The translations under genes and the position numbers were made by a program. From assembly GCA_963728295.1 (NCBI GenBank), contig CAVSKB010000003.1, forward strand, positions 6,100-70,099: 64,000 bases of DNA. The letters run 5' to 3'. Under the pieces are notes generated by a model. That model ran no database searches. It saw only the letters and a list, made by a program, of their open reading frames with translations, and was not told where the DNA came from. Below, one piece after another: positions 37,610-47,031 of this stretch (position 1 is the first letter of the stretch; the number at the start of each line of letters is the position of its first letter). This DNA is from DATJKD01 sp963728295. Lineage in GTDB: Bacteria; Pseudomonadota; Gammaproteobacteria; Steroidobacterales; Steroidobacteraceae.

Positions 37610-37953
37610 GGTGGATCCCCTGTCCCTCGAGTGGTTACTACACATCTCCACTCTGGCACATCGATGCCGTTCGGGCTCCAGGGGGTCCACTCCCTTCCGC
37701 TTCGCCTCCATCTCACCCTCCTCCGTCAGAAGAGGGCGGCGTCCATCTCATCTTCGGATATCGGGTGGGTCGCGCGGGTTCACGAGCCGGGCCGCGCGAA
37801 AACCCCGAACTGGCGACCTGAAATCCTGCGAATCTGCGCGGCCGGTTTGAGATCCGCGCGCAGCCTGCGCGGTCGTGCACGCTGGGGCGGCGCGAAAATC
37901 TGCTGCGTCGCGTTAGATACAAGAGGCCCGGCGCGTGGCGCTCAAAGCAAGAG
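37610..37953. other. Upstream end of the IS110 relic, no gene
   Basis: Holds the non-coding 5' end of the deleted IS110 (to roughly 37740) and then about 200 bases of GC-rich sequence with no convincing reading frame. Confidence 0.35.
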
Positions 37954-38034
37954 CCTGTTGCAGTCAGATCGGGTACCGGATTTCCGATCGACTCAAATTC
38001 CGGTACCCGAATGGCTCGAAGAAGGACTCTATAG
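37954..38034 (+). repeat. Left direct repeat of the Fec-type cassette, with hairpin
   Basis: About 80 bases (TTGCAGTCAGATCGGGTACC, GGATTTCCGATCGACTCAAA, TTCCGGTACCCGAATGGCTC) that recur at 43108-43195. Inside is an inverted repeat GGGTACCGGA...TCCGGTACCC (37971-38008). It lies 43 bases before the sigma-factor gene. Confidence 0.8.
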
Positions 38035-38076
38035 GGCTTAGGATCCAGGCCGTTTTCGTAGACCGTCGTACCGGGA

Positions 38077-38592
38077 ATGGCTGAACCGAGAAAGGGGCTG
38101 GTCGAGAGATTGTTCGCGGAGCACCGCCGTGCCCTGCAGACGTTCTTTTATCGGCGCATCAGGACGAAATCCGATGCGCCGGACCTCGCCCAGGAAGTCT
38201 ATGTGCGCATGCTGCGGGTGAACGATATAGACGCGATTCGCAATCCTGAGCGTTATCTCTATACCGTCGCGAGCAATCTCGTGAAGGAATACGCGGTGCT
38301 GGATCGTTGGCAGGCCCGCGGCGTGGACCTTGATGAGGCGAGCATCCAGCACCGGCTGGGCGAACTACCGACCATCGATGGGCAACTCGACGTCACGCAA
38401 CGTGTCGCGCGCTTGCGCACGGTGCTTGCGCAACTCTCTCCCAAGTGTCGAGCCGCGGTCATCCTTCAATATCGCCACGGCCTGAGCTACCAGGAGATCG
38501 GCGAGCGTCTCAACGTGTCGCCGCACATGGTGAAAAAGTACCTGGCGCAGGCGCTCGCTCATTGCCGGCGTCGAATGGCGCGAATGGAGTGA
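38077..38592 (+). CDS. ECF sigma factor, FecI-like
   Basis: A 171-residue group IV sigma factor. Sigma-2 region: LFAEHRRALQTFFYRRIRTK, DAPDLAQEVYVRMLRVND, NPERYLYTVASNLVKEYAV. Sigma-4 region: LSPKCRAAVILQYRHGLSYQ, EIGERLNVSPHMVKKYLAQA. FecI-like factors act with a FecR-type anti-sigma protein and an STN-domain TonB receptor, both encoded next. It appears intact, unlike the two following genes, and should drive transcription of the receptor in response to ligand. Its activity depends on the FecR frameshifts being real or not. Confidence 0.9.
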   Translation: MAEPRKGLVERLFAEHRRALQTFFYRRIRTKSDAPDLAQEVYVRMLRVNDIDAIRNPERYLYTVASNLVKEYAVLDRWQARGVDLDEASIQHRLGELPTIDGQLDVTQRVARLRTVLAQLSPKCRAAVILQYRHGLSYQEIGERLNVSPHMVKKYLAQALAHCRRRMARME

Positions 38593-38596
38593 TGTC

Positions 38597-39688
38597 GTGA
38601 CACCAAGCGAAGAGCAGGTTCGCGCCGCGGTCGCCCAGCAGGCGGGGACCTGGTTCATTGCCAACCAGTCCGGATCGCTCGAGCAGGCCGAGCGCGCGGC
38701 CTTCGTGGCCTGGCTTAAGGCCTCTCCGATCCATGTGGAGGAGTACCTGGGTGTTGCGCTCATCGCACATGACCTGCCCGCAGCCACGGAAGATCCGGAT
38801 GTGCCGCTCGAGTCACTGCTTGAAATGGCGCGCGCCGATGACACGAACGGTGTCGTGTCGCTCGAGGCACCGATGCGCGTGCGCGACTCGGCCCCGAAGC
38901 GGATCGGCGCACCGCGCATATGGTCATTCGCCACATCGACTGCTGCCGTCGTGCTGGTGCTGGCGGCATCAGCGCTGTGGTGGCTGCGCGATGGTGACCT
39001 GCTCGGGCCTGCCGAAGACCTACCAGACGGCGCATGGCGAACAGATCGTGGCACAGCTCCCCGACGGCTCGGAGCTTCATCTCAACACGGATTCATGCCG
39101 TTACGGTTCGGTACACCCGCAGCGAGCGGGTGGTCGAAATTGCGCGAGGTCAGGCGCTTTTCACGGTTGCGCGAGACGATCACCGGCGCTTTCGGGTCGC
39201 GGCTGGCGAGGTCCATGTACTCGCCGTGGGAACCCAGTTCGATACCTACCGTAGACCCGATGCGACCATTGTGACGGTAGTTGAGGGAAGCGTCGCCGTG
39301 CTCGCTGGACAGCCGCCGCCGCCGGGCGTGACGGGATTTCCGCCTGATGCACTGCGCGTCAATGCGGGATACCAGGTGCACGTTGACGCACGACGGTGTG
39401 TTGGCTCAACCTATCCCCGTCGACGTGCAGCAGACCGTGGCCTGGCTGCAACGCAAGATAGCTTTTGAACAACGACCACTCGGAGAGGTGGCGGATGAGT
39501 TCAACCGCTATGGCTCAATCCCCATCGAAATCGATGACGCGGCGCTGCGTGCCCTGCCGATCAGTGGCGTGTTCGACGCGTACGACGTCGACTCATTCGT
39601 GGCGTTTCTGCAGACACTCGATGGAGTTCGCGTGGAAAGGACCAATGCGCGAATTCGTGTTTTCAGTGTGAAGTCACAGAAGGAATGA
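38597..39688 (+). pseudogene. FecR-like anti-sigma regulator, several frameshifts
   Basis: From GTG 38597: a DUF4880-type N-terminus (QQAGTWFIANQSGSLEQAER, FVAWLKASPIHVEEYL), a membrane helix (TAAVVLVLAASALWWL), then after shifts near 39010 and 39100 the FecR domain (VVEIARGQALFTVARDDHRR, FRVAAGEVHVLAVGTQFD), and after another shift near 39395 the C-terminal STN-like part (AWLQRKIAFEQRPLGEVADE, FNRYGSIPIEIDD). All domains of a 360-residue FecR are present but spread over at least three frames. Its stop overlaps the next start (ATGA). Confidence 0.8.
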
Positions 39689-42600
39689 AACGGCTCCCGA
39701 CCGCTCGCGACAGCTGCCGCGTTGGAAGAACGCTAATGACTTCGGTGCGCAACCTGCTCGCGATCTGCGCAACCTCGGGTTTCCTCGTGTTCTCACGCGC
39801 CGAGGCATCCGCAGAACTCTCGCATGACATCGCCGCTCAGCCGCTCGCACAAGCGCTGAGCGAGTTCGCCAGCTCAGACCGGCCTGCAAGTCGTCTACGT
39901 CTCCGGGATCGCGGCAAGCCAGGCCTCGAAACGCGCGCCACGCGGTTTGCCGGCGCCTGAGGCGCTTCAGCGCCTGCTGGCGGGTACCGGGCTGCGCTTC
40001 GAGTTCCTGAATGACCGGACGGTCAGGATTTTTGCGGGGTCGAGCTGCGCCTTGCCGTCGGGCTGCGCCGGCCCGCCCGTCGGCGTGGCCGCGCTCGCCG
40101 CTGAGAGACCGTCAAGACCTCCCTCGCCGGAGGATCCGCTGGAGGAAGTGATCGTCAACGGCTTGCGCTGGTGGCTGGATCCAACCCAAGCCGTGGCTCC
40201 TGTCACCGTGCTCGACCGCCGCGACATCGAGCGGGGCGGTAAGAGTTCGATCGGTGACGTCCTGCAGGCGTTGCCCATGACCACCGGCTCGCCGCTCAAT
40301 ACCAACGCCAATGCTCCGGGCTCGGCGGAAGAGCGCGGCGGCGGCGCGGCGGCGGGCGACGGATCCGTCCGCGTCCGAGTGCACGATCTTGCCGACGGTC
40401 GTGTTGCTCAATGGCCGGCGTCTCCCGAACAGCGGTCTCGGTGCCGACGCCTCGGTCGATCTCAACACACTGCCGCTGTCCTTCATCGAGCGCGTCGAGG
40501 TGCTGGCGAGCGGCGCGTCAGCAGCCGTCGGTGCGGATGCCGTCGGCGGCGTCGTGAACATCGTCACGCGGCGAAGTCAATCGTGGCCTCGAGCTCAGTG
40601 GAACGCGGACGATCACTGAACGCGGCGATGGGGAGATCGTCACCGGGCAGGCGGCGATCGGCTTCGACCTGCTCGGCGGAACGTGGAGCCTCGGTGTCGA
40701 CTACGTCGAGCAGGACGGCGTCACGATGGATCGGCGCAGCTACTCCGCGCGTCCGCTGATCATCGTCGATGGCAACGGTACGGTGAAGCCGGATGGTCTC
40801 TATAACGCGCCGGCCAGACGGATACATCGATGTTCCGGAAGGAAACGCCCTGGGACTCGAGCCCGGTGTCTACACACGCTGTGCCGGGCGCCACCGGCCA
40901 GACTTCCGCCGACTATCGACCGTACGTGCGCGCCACCGACGGGTTCAATCCTGCGCCATTCAACTACTCGCAGACGCCGAACGAGCGCGCAGCACTGTGG
41001 CTGCTCGGCTCGCGTCCGCTGGGCGACAGCGCGAATCTCTTCCTCGAAGGCATTCGTTCATCACCGGGAATCGGCGCAGCAGGCCGCACCGGATTACGTT
41101 AATTCGGCCCTCGTGTATTCGTCGTCGATGCTACCGGACGGGTCACCGGCCCATCCCGCCGACAACTATTACAACCCCTTCGGTGTCGACCTGGAGTGGA
41201 ATGTTCGTCGCCGCCTGGTCGAGGCCGGCAACCGCAGGACCGAGCAGGAGGTCGATCTGTGGCGCGCGCTGATCGGGCTCGAAGGCAGCGTCGACCGCTG
41301 GACGTGGGAGGTCGCGCTCCAGAGCGCCACAGCCGAGGCGACTGATGTCGAGAGAGGCTTCGTCGCGCATTCGCGCTTGGTCCCCGCCCTGGGTCCATCC
41401 GGGCTGGATGACTCAGGCCGCATCGTGTGCGGCTCGCCCGATCCCGCAACCGGTCGCGTCCCCGCGGCCAGCATCATTCCCGACTGCGTGCCGCTCAATA
41501 TCTTCGGCGGCGCGGGGAGCATCACGGAGGAACAGCTGGCGTACGTGATTCCGCGGGCGCATGATCAATCGCGGCACGAACGAGCAGCGATACGCGGAGT
41601 TGGTCCTGAGCGGCCCGGGTGGGCGGATGCTGGGCAGGGACTTGCAGTGGGTGCTGGGTGCAGATTACCGGCGCGAAGCAGGCAGCCTGGTGCCCGATCC
41701 GCTCTATGGCTCCGAATACAGATATTTTCGGTTTACGCCGCAGGTGAGTGGGGTCTACGACGCGCGTGAGTTGTTCGCCGCAGTGCAGGTGCCTCTGCTG
41801 CACGATCGGCCCTGGGCGCGGGACATGGCGCTGAACATCGGCCTGCGCTGGTCGGACTTCCACTCATTCGAAAGTCACACGAGCTGGCAGGCGGGTCTGC
41901 GCTGGCAGCTGGCCGAGGAACTGGCGCTGCGTGCCAGCTATGGCGAGGTCTTTCGCGCCCCAAGCCTCGCCGAGCTCTACGACGCGACTGCACGCGTACG
42001 ATGAGCAGTTCGACATCGATCCGTGCGGAAATGATCCGACGCCCACGCAGCAGGCGAACTGTGCGGCCAACGGCGTGCCGGGTGGCGCGTATGTACAGGA
42101 CGATTAGGGGTTCACGGTGTTCTATGGGCGGCAACCCGCGAGCTCGAGCCGGAGACGGGGCACAGCTTCGGAGCCGGCCTGATCTACACGCCCGATCTGG
42201 GCCAAGGGGCTTTCCGCAAGCGTCGACTATTTCCGGGTTGAACCTGCACCGACTATATCGGTCAGGCGTCTCCCGTCGAGGTGCTGTTCGAGTGCGCGGA
42301 GCGTGGACAGGAGCCTATGCGAAGCGATACGCCGACTCTCCGGACGGCCGGGTCTCGCAGTTGACGACCTTCAACGAGAACCTCGGGGGAGTTGGAAGTC
42401 CGCGGCGTCGACTTTGCGATCGATTGGTCGGCAATGACCCGGATCGGAGAAGTGAACTCGAGTCTGCTTGCCACCTACCTCGATCGCTGGGACGTACAGC
42501 GGTTTCCCGGTGGCGAGGTGTATTCATACGCGGGCAATTTCGATGCTGGCGCCCGGCCGCGCTGGCGCGCGTCGGGACACCTCGACTGGCACTCCGGGCC

Positions 42601-42895
42601 CTGGATGGCGAGCTACTCGGCCGAATACATCGGCAGCTACTCGGAGCACGTGGAACCCTGGGGGCCGTTCGATATCGACTTCGATCCCTTTGACCGCCGG
42701 GTCGATCCGGTTCTGTATCACGACATCGAAGCGGGATTCAAATTCGACTCAGGCGTCACGGTGCGAGCGGTGATCACCAATGTCACCGACGAAGACCCGC
42801 CCTACCTCAACATCGCGCCCGCCAACACGGACGTGGCTACCTACCGGCTGCTGGGCCGCAGCTACTTTCTGGAGCTGCGCTACCAGGTCGAGTAG
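39685..42895 (+). pseudogene. FecA-type TonB-dependent receptor with STN domain, many frameshifts
   Basis: N-terminus with signal (LLAICATSGFLVFSRAEASA) and STN secretin-like domain (LSHDIAAQPLAQALSEFASS; APEALQRLLAGTGLRFEFLN). Plug domain in later frames: EEVIVNGLRWWLDPTQAVAP, LLNGRRLPNSGLGADASVDL, VEVLASGASAAVGADAVGGV. Barrel pieces up to the C-terminus: LNIGLRWSDFHSFESHTSWQ, ELALRASYGEVFRAPSLAEL, NVTDEDPPYLN, LGRSYFLELRYQVE. Shifts occur near 39890, 40370, 40590, 40830, 41090, 41560, 42000 and 42390. Combined length of about 1,050 residues is normal. The density of breaks exceeds that of any other gene here. Confidence 0.85.
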
Positions 42896-43107
42896 TCGCT
42901 GGTCGGCGAGCCACGCGTCCTTCCGCCCGAGTAGCGGGCGCGCGGCGGCCTACCGGACTCGAGCGCGCGAAGCGCCCTAGGGCCAGTTACGCCTTGCTGA
43001 TCGTGTTCGGGGGCCCGGGCACGCTCCGTCGCCGGTGCAACCGGCGTTCGTCTCGCGCAGCGTTACTGTCATGGCCACGTCGTGGCGACTCGGGATGCTG
43101 ACTAAGG

Positions 43108-43195
43108 CCCTATTGCAGTCCGATCGGGCACCGGAGTTCCGATCGACTCAAGTTCTGGTACCCGAATGGCTCAAGAGGGACTCTTAAATAATCGC
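43108..43195 (+). repeat. Right direct repeat of the Fec-type cassette
   Basis: Matches 37954-38034 in the same orientation: TTGCAGTCCGATCGGGCACC, GGAGTTCCGATCGACTCAAG, TTCTGGTACCCGAATGGCTC. About 85% identity by eye. The inverted repeat is weaker here. The two copies bracket exactly the FecI, FecR and receptor genes (5.1 kb apart). The surrounding 42896-43371 shows no gene. Confidence 0.8.
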
Positions 43196-43371
43196 AGTAC
43201 TTGATCTGGGCTCCTTCACTCTCACTCTGAACTTGGATCTGTCGTTCTGCGCGCCCGTTGAGAACCAAAGGGGGCTGATCACGACGTAAACAGCGCGCCG
43301 TTCCCCGTCGTCCGTGAGCGTACGTACCGTAACTAGACAGAAATTGCTTGGGATTCCCCAAGGAGGTTCCC

Positions 43372-44277
43372 ATGAACAGGATCACGACGAGGCTCCCCGA
43401 GCGGCACAGGCAGGTGCACCGCCGGTTGCCAATCTGGCTTCCTCTGGCTCTGCTGACTCTAGGCCCGGCCGCCGCCGTGGCGCAGACCTATACCGCCATC
43501 GACTGCCCCGAGTCGTCCTTCACCGCGGCACGAGGCATCAACGAGCGTGGCGACATCGTTGGAAGCTGCGAGGACGCCGACGGAACGCACGGTTTTCTCC
43601 TCCGCAAGGGCGTGTTCACGCTAATCGACGCCCCCGATGCGGTGTTTACCCTCGTTACCGGCATCAACAATCAGGGCGACGTGGTCGGAGCGTACGAGAA
43701 TAGCGAGGGCGTCTCCCACGCGTTTCTGCTCCGGCATGGCCATTTCACCACGATCGACGTGCCCGGCTCGCCTGACACCTTCCCGTTCGCTATCGACGAA
43801 CGCGGGCGGATCGTCGGCTTCTACCTCGGAAGCGACGAGGTCTTTCGCGGTTTCATGCTGGATTCGCGCGGTTTTCAGGACATCGAGTTCCCGGGCGCCG
43901 CGGCCACGGGAGCCTGGGGCATCAATGTCCGCACGCAGATCGTCGGCGGCTACGTTGACACGAGCGGCGTCTTCCACGGGTTCCTTCTGAAGAAGGGAGC
44001 CTTCTCGTCGATCGATCCTCCCGGCGCCGTGGGCGCCCGAGCGTTCGGGATTAACACCCGCGGTCAAATCGTCGGCGGCTGGAGCGGCGACCCCGAATGT
44101 GGGGACTGCTTTGTAAACGCATTCCTTCTCACTCCGCGCGGGTTCACAAACCTCGCGTTTCCCCAGGCGCTCGAAACCGTGGCCTTTGGCATCAACACCG
44201 CAGGCCAGATCGTTGGCCATATCTTCGGTGAAGACGAAGCCTTCCACGGATTCCTGCGCGACCCCAAAGACCAATAG
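43372..44277 (+). CDS. Secreted HAF-repeat protein
   Basis: A 301-residue protein with a signal peptide (LPIWLPLALLTLGPAAAVAQ) followed by about seven repeats of roughly 38 residues, each built as aI(N/D)xxGxIVGxY....HGFLLxxGxFxxID: ARGINERGDIVGSCEDADGT, VTGINNQGDVVGAYENSEGV, PFAIDERGRIVGFYLG and so on. This is the extracellular HAF repeat pattern, probably a beta-propeller. AGGAGG at 43361-43366 sets ATG 43372. Intact; function unknown. A relic of a related protein is at 21.1 kb. Confidence 0.85.
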   Translation: MNRITTRLPERHRQVHRRLPIWLPLALLTLGPAAAVAQTYTAIDCPESSFTAARGINERGDIVGSCEDADGTHGFLLRKGVFTLIDAPDAVFTLVTGINNQGDVVGAYENSEGVSHAFLLRHGHFTTIDVPGSPDTFPFAIDERGRIVGFYLGSDEVFRGFMLDSRGFQDIEFPGAAATGAWGINVRTQIVGGYVDTSGVFHGFLLKKGAFSSIDPPGAVGARAFGINTRGQIVGGWSGDPECGDCFVNAFLLTPRGFTNLAFPQALETVAFGINTAGQIVGHIFGEDEAFHGFLRDPKDQ

Positions 44278-44338
44278 TTCGGTCGGGGGGTTCGGTTTGC
44301 AGCGTCCGGCCAGAAACGGGTGAAAACGAGCTTTGCAA

Positions 44339-46231
44339 ATGCCGTCGCCGCGTAAGTCCCAGAACCGCGAGGCCGAGACTGATCAGCGCGAGCGTGCCGG
44401 TTTCGGACACGCACTCGCGAGTTGTGCTCCGCTTGCGTTCATACTGCTTACACTCGCTGACAGGACGGTGGCCGCTTCCGGAGATCTTGACCCTACGTTC
44501 GGCGACGGCGGACGCGTCGTTCTGACTCAATTGGCGCAGTTGTCGCCGGCTGACTCTGTGGCGCTACAGGCGGACGGCAAGATCGTGCTCGTGAGCACGA
44601 TCCACGACGATCGAGCACGACGAGTGCTTACGCGCCTCAATGCCGACGGGTCGCTCGATGCCAGTTTCGGCAGCGGCGGTGTCGTGATGGGTACACAGCC
44701 GGACGAGACGGCCCGGGACGTTATTCAGCAAGCCGATGGAAAGCTGGTCGTCGTAGGAGACGTCCGAGGGCATGACGCAGCGCTTTGGCGTTTCGGTTCT
44801 GGCGGCGCGTTGGATCCGAGCTTCGGCACTGGCGGATTAGTCACCCTCGACCTCGGAGCATCGGAACGCGCGTCAAAACTGCTCCAGCAGGCCGACGGCA
44901 AGCTCGTGATTGCCGGAGTAGTCGAGGATACGTCTGACGGCAGCCAGAGCTGGATGCTCGCGCGGTTCAACGGGGACGGCAGCGTCGATACGGCGTTCGG
45001 TTCCGGCGGCACGCTGATTGTGGAGCTTCCGGACGGCGATCATGAGCACATTCCCGGGGCGCTACTGCAGCAAGCGGACGGCAGGCTCGTTCTTGTCGCC
45101 TCCCGTATCACAGACGTGGGAGGCGCTCTTACCGTGGCCAGAGTCACGACCGCGGGCGCCGTGGATCTGTCCTTAGGCAGTGATGGCACCCTGCTCATCG
45201 CAGCGGACGAGATTCGGCCGGTGCCTGCTGGACATACGGGTGTTATAGGCCGCGTCTCGGCCGCACTACAGAACGATGGCCGGATCCTAATCGTGGGCCG
45301 CGCTGGAGATTTCGTCTGCTGTGATGATTGGGGCGACCCAACCACACGGGGCGCCGGATTCCTGCTGAGGCTGGAGCCGAACGCCGCGATAGATCTCACG
45401 TTCGGTACGAGTGGCGTTTCTACCCGGCCCCCGACGTTTTCATCCGTCGTCATTCAATCCGATGGGAAGATCGTGGCCGCGTTCAGCGACTTCGATAATA
45501 TGGGAGTCATGCGGTTCGCGCCCGATGGCAGTACGGACGACAGCTTCGGTATTGCGGGAAGAGCGATCGCGGACTTCGGCTCGCAGGACCAGACTCCGAT
45601 CTACCAGGCGGAGGACATGATTCAACAACCTGATGGGAAGTTCGTCGTGGTCGGCAGCTACGCTGTCGCGAACTCGAACCTCGGGTGGTATCCGGCAATT
45701 GCACGATTTGGTCAAGAGAGCACCGGTTTCCCAGGCCTCATTGGTTTCACCTATAGCCCAGTCTTCGCCGCAGAGAACCAATCCACAACCATTACCGTCC
45801 GCCGCACCGGTGGCAGCACGGGTGCGGTTGGCGTCGACTTCGAGACGATTGTGGGATCGGCGACGGATGGATCGGACTACACCTCACAGATCGGCCAGCT
45901 CGATTGGGTAGATGGGGACACTTCAGAGAAGACAATCACGCTGACGGTCATAAACGACGCGATCGAGGAGTCGGGTGACGCCGAGCAATTCGGTTTGCGT
46001 CTAATGAATCCGACAGGCGGCGCAAGGCTGACACTAAGCGCAACGACAATCTCGATTCTCGATGACGATTCGTCAATCGATCCGCCACCGGAACCCCCGC
46101 CATCCGAACCGCCAATGCCGTCGGACTCTGGCGGCGGCGGCGGCAGCGCCGATGTACTGCTGCTGGTGCTTCTACTAGTCGGGGTCCACACCCGCCGCCG
46201 GCGCAGCGTGCTTTTGGCCGCGTCGCGGTAA
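44339..46231 (+). CDS. Surface protein: delta-60 repeats, Calx-beta domain and GlyGly-CTERM-like tail
   Basis: About 630 residues. Signal-like hydrophobic stretch LASCAPLAFILLTLADRTVA, then eight or so delta-60 repeats (DLDPTFGDGGRVV, ALQADGKIVLVS, LNADGSLDASFGSGGVV, LLQQADGKLVIAGVV), a Calx-beta domain (VFAAENQSTTITVRRTGGST to LDWVDGDTSEKTITLTVIN), a Pro-rich linker and the tail SGGGGGSADVLLLVLLLVGV followed by HTRRRRS. The tail has the Gly-rich, hydrophobic, basic pattern of GlyGly-CTERM sorting signals cut by rhombosortase. ATG 44339 is the only ATG upstream; its first 25 codons are antisense to a PEP-CTERM-like sequence. Confidence 0.82.
   Translation: MPSPRKSQNREAETDQRERAGFGHALASCAPLAFILLTLADRTVAASGDLDPTFGDGGRVVLTQLAQLSPADSVALQADGKIVLVSTIHDDRARRVLTRLNADGSLDASFGSGGVVMGTQPDETARDVIQQADGKLVVVGDVRGHDAALWRFGSGGALDPSFGTGGLVTLDLGASERASKLLQQADGKLVIAGVVEDTSDGSQSWMLARFNGDGSVDTAFGSGGTLIVELPDGDHEHIPGALLQQADGRLVLVASRITDVGGALTVARVTTAGAVDLSLGSDGTLLIAADEIRPVPAGHTGVIGRVSAALQNDGRILIVGRAGDFVCCDDWGDPTTRGAGFLLRLEPNAAIDLTFGTSGVSTRPPTFSSVVIQSDGKIVAAFSDFDNMGVMRFAPDGSTDDSFGIAGRAIADFGSQDQTPIYQAEDMIQQPDGKFVVVGSYAVANSNLGWYPAIARFGQESTGFPGLIGFTYSPVFAAENQSTTITVRRTGGSTGAVGVDFETIVGSATDGSDYTSQIGQLDWVDGDTSEKTITLTVINDAIEESGDAEQFGLRLMNPTGGARLTLSATTISILDDDSSIDPPPEPPPSEPPMPSDSGGGGGSADVLLLVLLLVGVHTRRRRSVLLAASR
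44342..44410 (-). pseudogene. PEP-CTERM-like tail relic, antisense to the preceding start
   Basis: On the minus strand: VSETGTLALISLGLAVLGLT followed by RRRHLQ. The spacing and the hydrophobic helix plus RRR match PEP-CTERM sorting tails (usually VPEPGTLALLGLGLAGLGLxRRR), with both prolines replaced. Nothing resembling the rest of a protein lies upstream. Confidence 0.5.
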
Positions 46232-46379
46232 AGGAAGTCCGTCTTAGCAATCCCCACGCGCCCGCCGCGTAGACAAGTTCCCAGTGGAGACGACCCTGCG
46301 GCGGCGCAATCTGGTCCAGGAGCTCTCGGCTTCACGCTCTGCAGGCCCCCACCGAGAAACGGCAGCAGTCAGCATTGCA

Positions 46380-46585
46380 AGCTCAGGGTCGGTGACTCGC
46401 TGCTCGTCCTTGATGATCAGCGCCCGGTATCCATCGAACTTCAGCTCGTAGACCCAGTCGTCGCCCTCGGGGAGGCGCTTGACCACTCGGGCGGCCATGG
46501 GCGTGAGGAACGTGGGTGTGGTGCGCTGCAGTGTCGCCGCCGGAGCCTTCGTTGAGGATCTGCGCTTCTTCTTCGTTGTTCTCAT
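46380..46585 (-). pseudogene. N-terminal DNA-ligase fragment
   Basis: From ATG 46585: a basic lead, PTFLTPMAARVVKRLPEGDD, then WVYELKFDGYRALIIKDEQR with the adenylation Lys. It parallels the start of the ligase at 26.2 kb. Homology stops after KDEQRV and the frame runs on in unrelated sequence to 46244. Only the start of the adenylation domain remains. Confidence 0.8.
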
Positions 46586-46613
46586 CGCGAGACGAAGTAC
46601 ACCGCTTCTTGCG

Positions 46614-46919
46614 CTATTTCGGCACCTTCACGTCGAACTTGATCGCCGCGAGCTGCTCGGGGGCCATGCCGAGCTTGCGCAGGAACGGCAGCCACCGCGG
46701 GTCTGAGTGGAGGTTGGCGAACAGGTTCTCCGTGACGATCTCGGAGAGGCCGGCGTCGCCGTATTCCACCGCCTTGTCCAGCCACTCGAAGGCCTGATCG
46801 GCGTCGCCCCGGAAGGCATGCACGTGGGCGATGTTGTAGGACCAGTCTTTCTCGTAGCGGGTTTTCAGCGCCGCCAGCGCCGCGTCGGAATCTGCAGTGC
46901 GTCCGAGCGCGTGAGACAC
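46614..46919 (-). pseudogene. C-terminal fragment of a TolB-like/TPR protein
   Basis: Reads LGRTADSDAALAALKTRYEK, WSYNIAHVHAFRGDADQAFE, WLDKAVEYGDAGLSEIVTEN, LHSDPRWLPFLRKLGMAPEQ, ending AAIKFDVKVPK. This is the conserved C-terminus of the same family as the 62.1-64.0 kb protein. It could be translated from ATG 46919 but lacks the N-terminal domains. The ligase fragment starts 29 bp downstream. Confidence 0.8.
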
Positions 46920-46923
46920 GGGC

Positions 46924-46991
46924 TAATTTCGGCACCGTCAGTCGAACTTGATCGCCGCGAGCTGCTCGGAGATGCCGAACCGTCGCAGTAG
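46924..46991 (-). pseudogene. Second, shorter C-terminal TPR tail in tandem
   Basis: Reads RRFGISEQLAAIKFD then TGA at about 46936. It duplicates the last 15-20 codons of the fragment at 46614, about 310 bp away. It suggests that two paralogues once stood in tandem here. Confidence 0.6.
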
Positions 46992-47031
46992 GCTTGTATC
47001 CTCGAGTACCTTGAACGTCAGCACAGAGCCG

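Noticed and set aside
36968..38041. Plus-strand 359-codon frame across the IS110 relic
   Set aside because: It is antisense to a recognisable DEDD transposase and has the His/Arg/Pro composition of a shadow frame.
44192..44530. Minus-strand 112-codon frame as a real PEP-CTERM protein
   Set aside because: Only the tail resembles PEP-CTERM; the frame runs far past it into sequence complementary to the HAF gene, so only a relic is reported.
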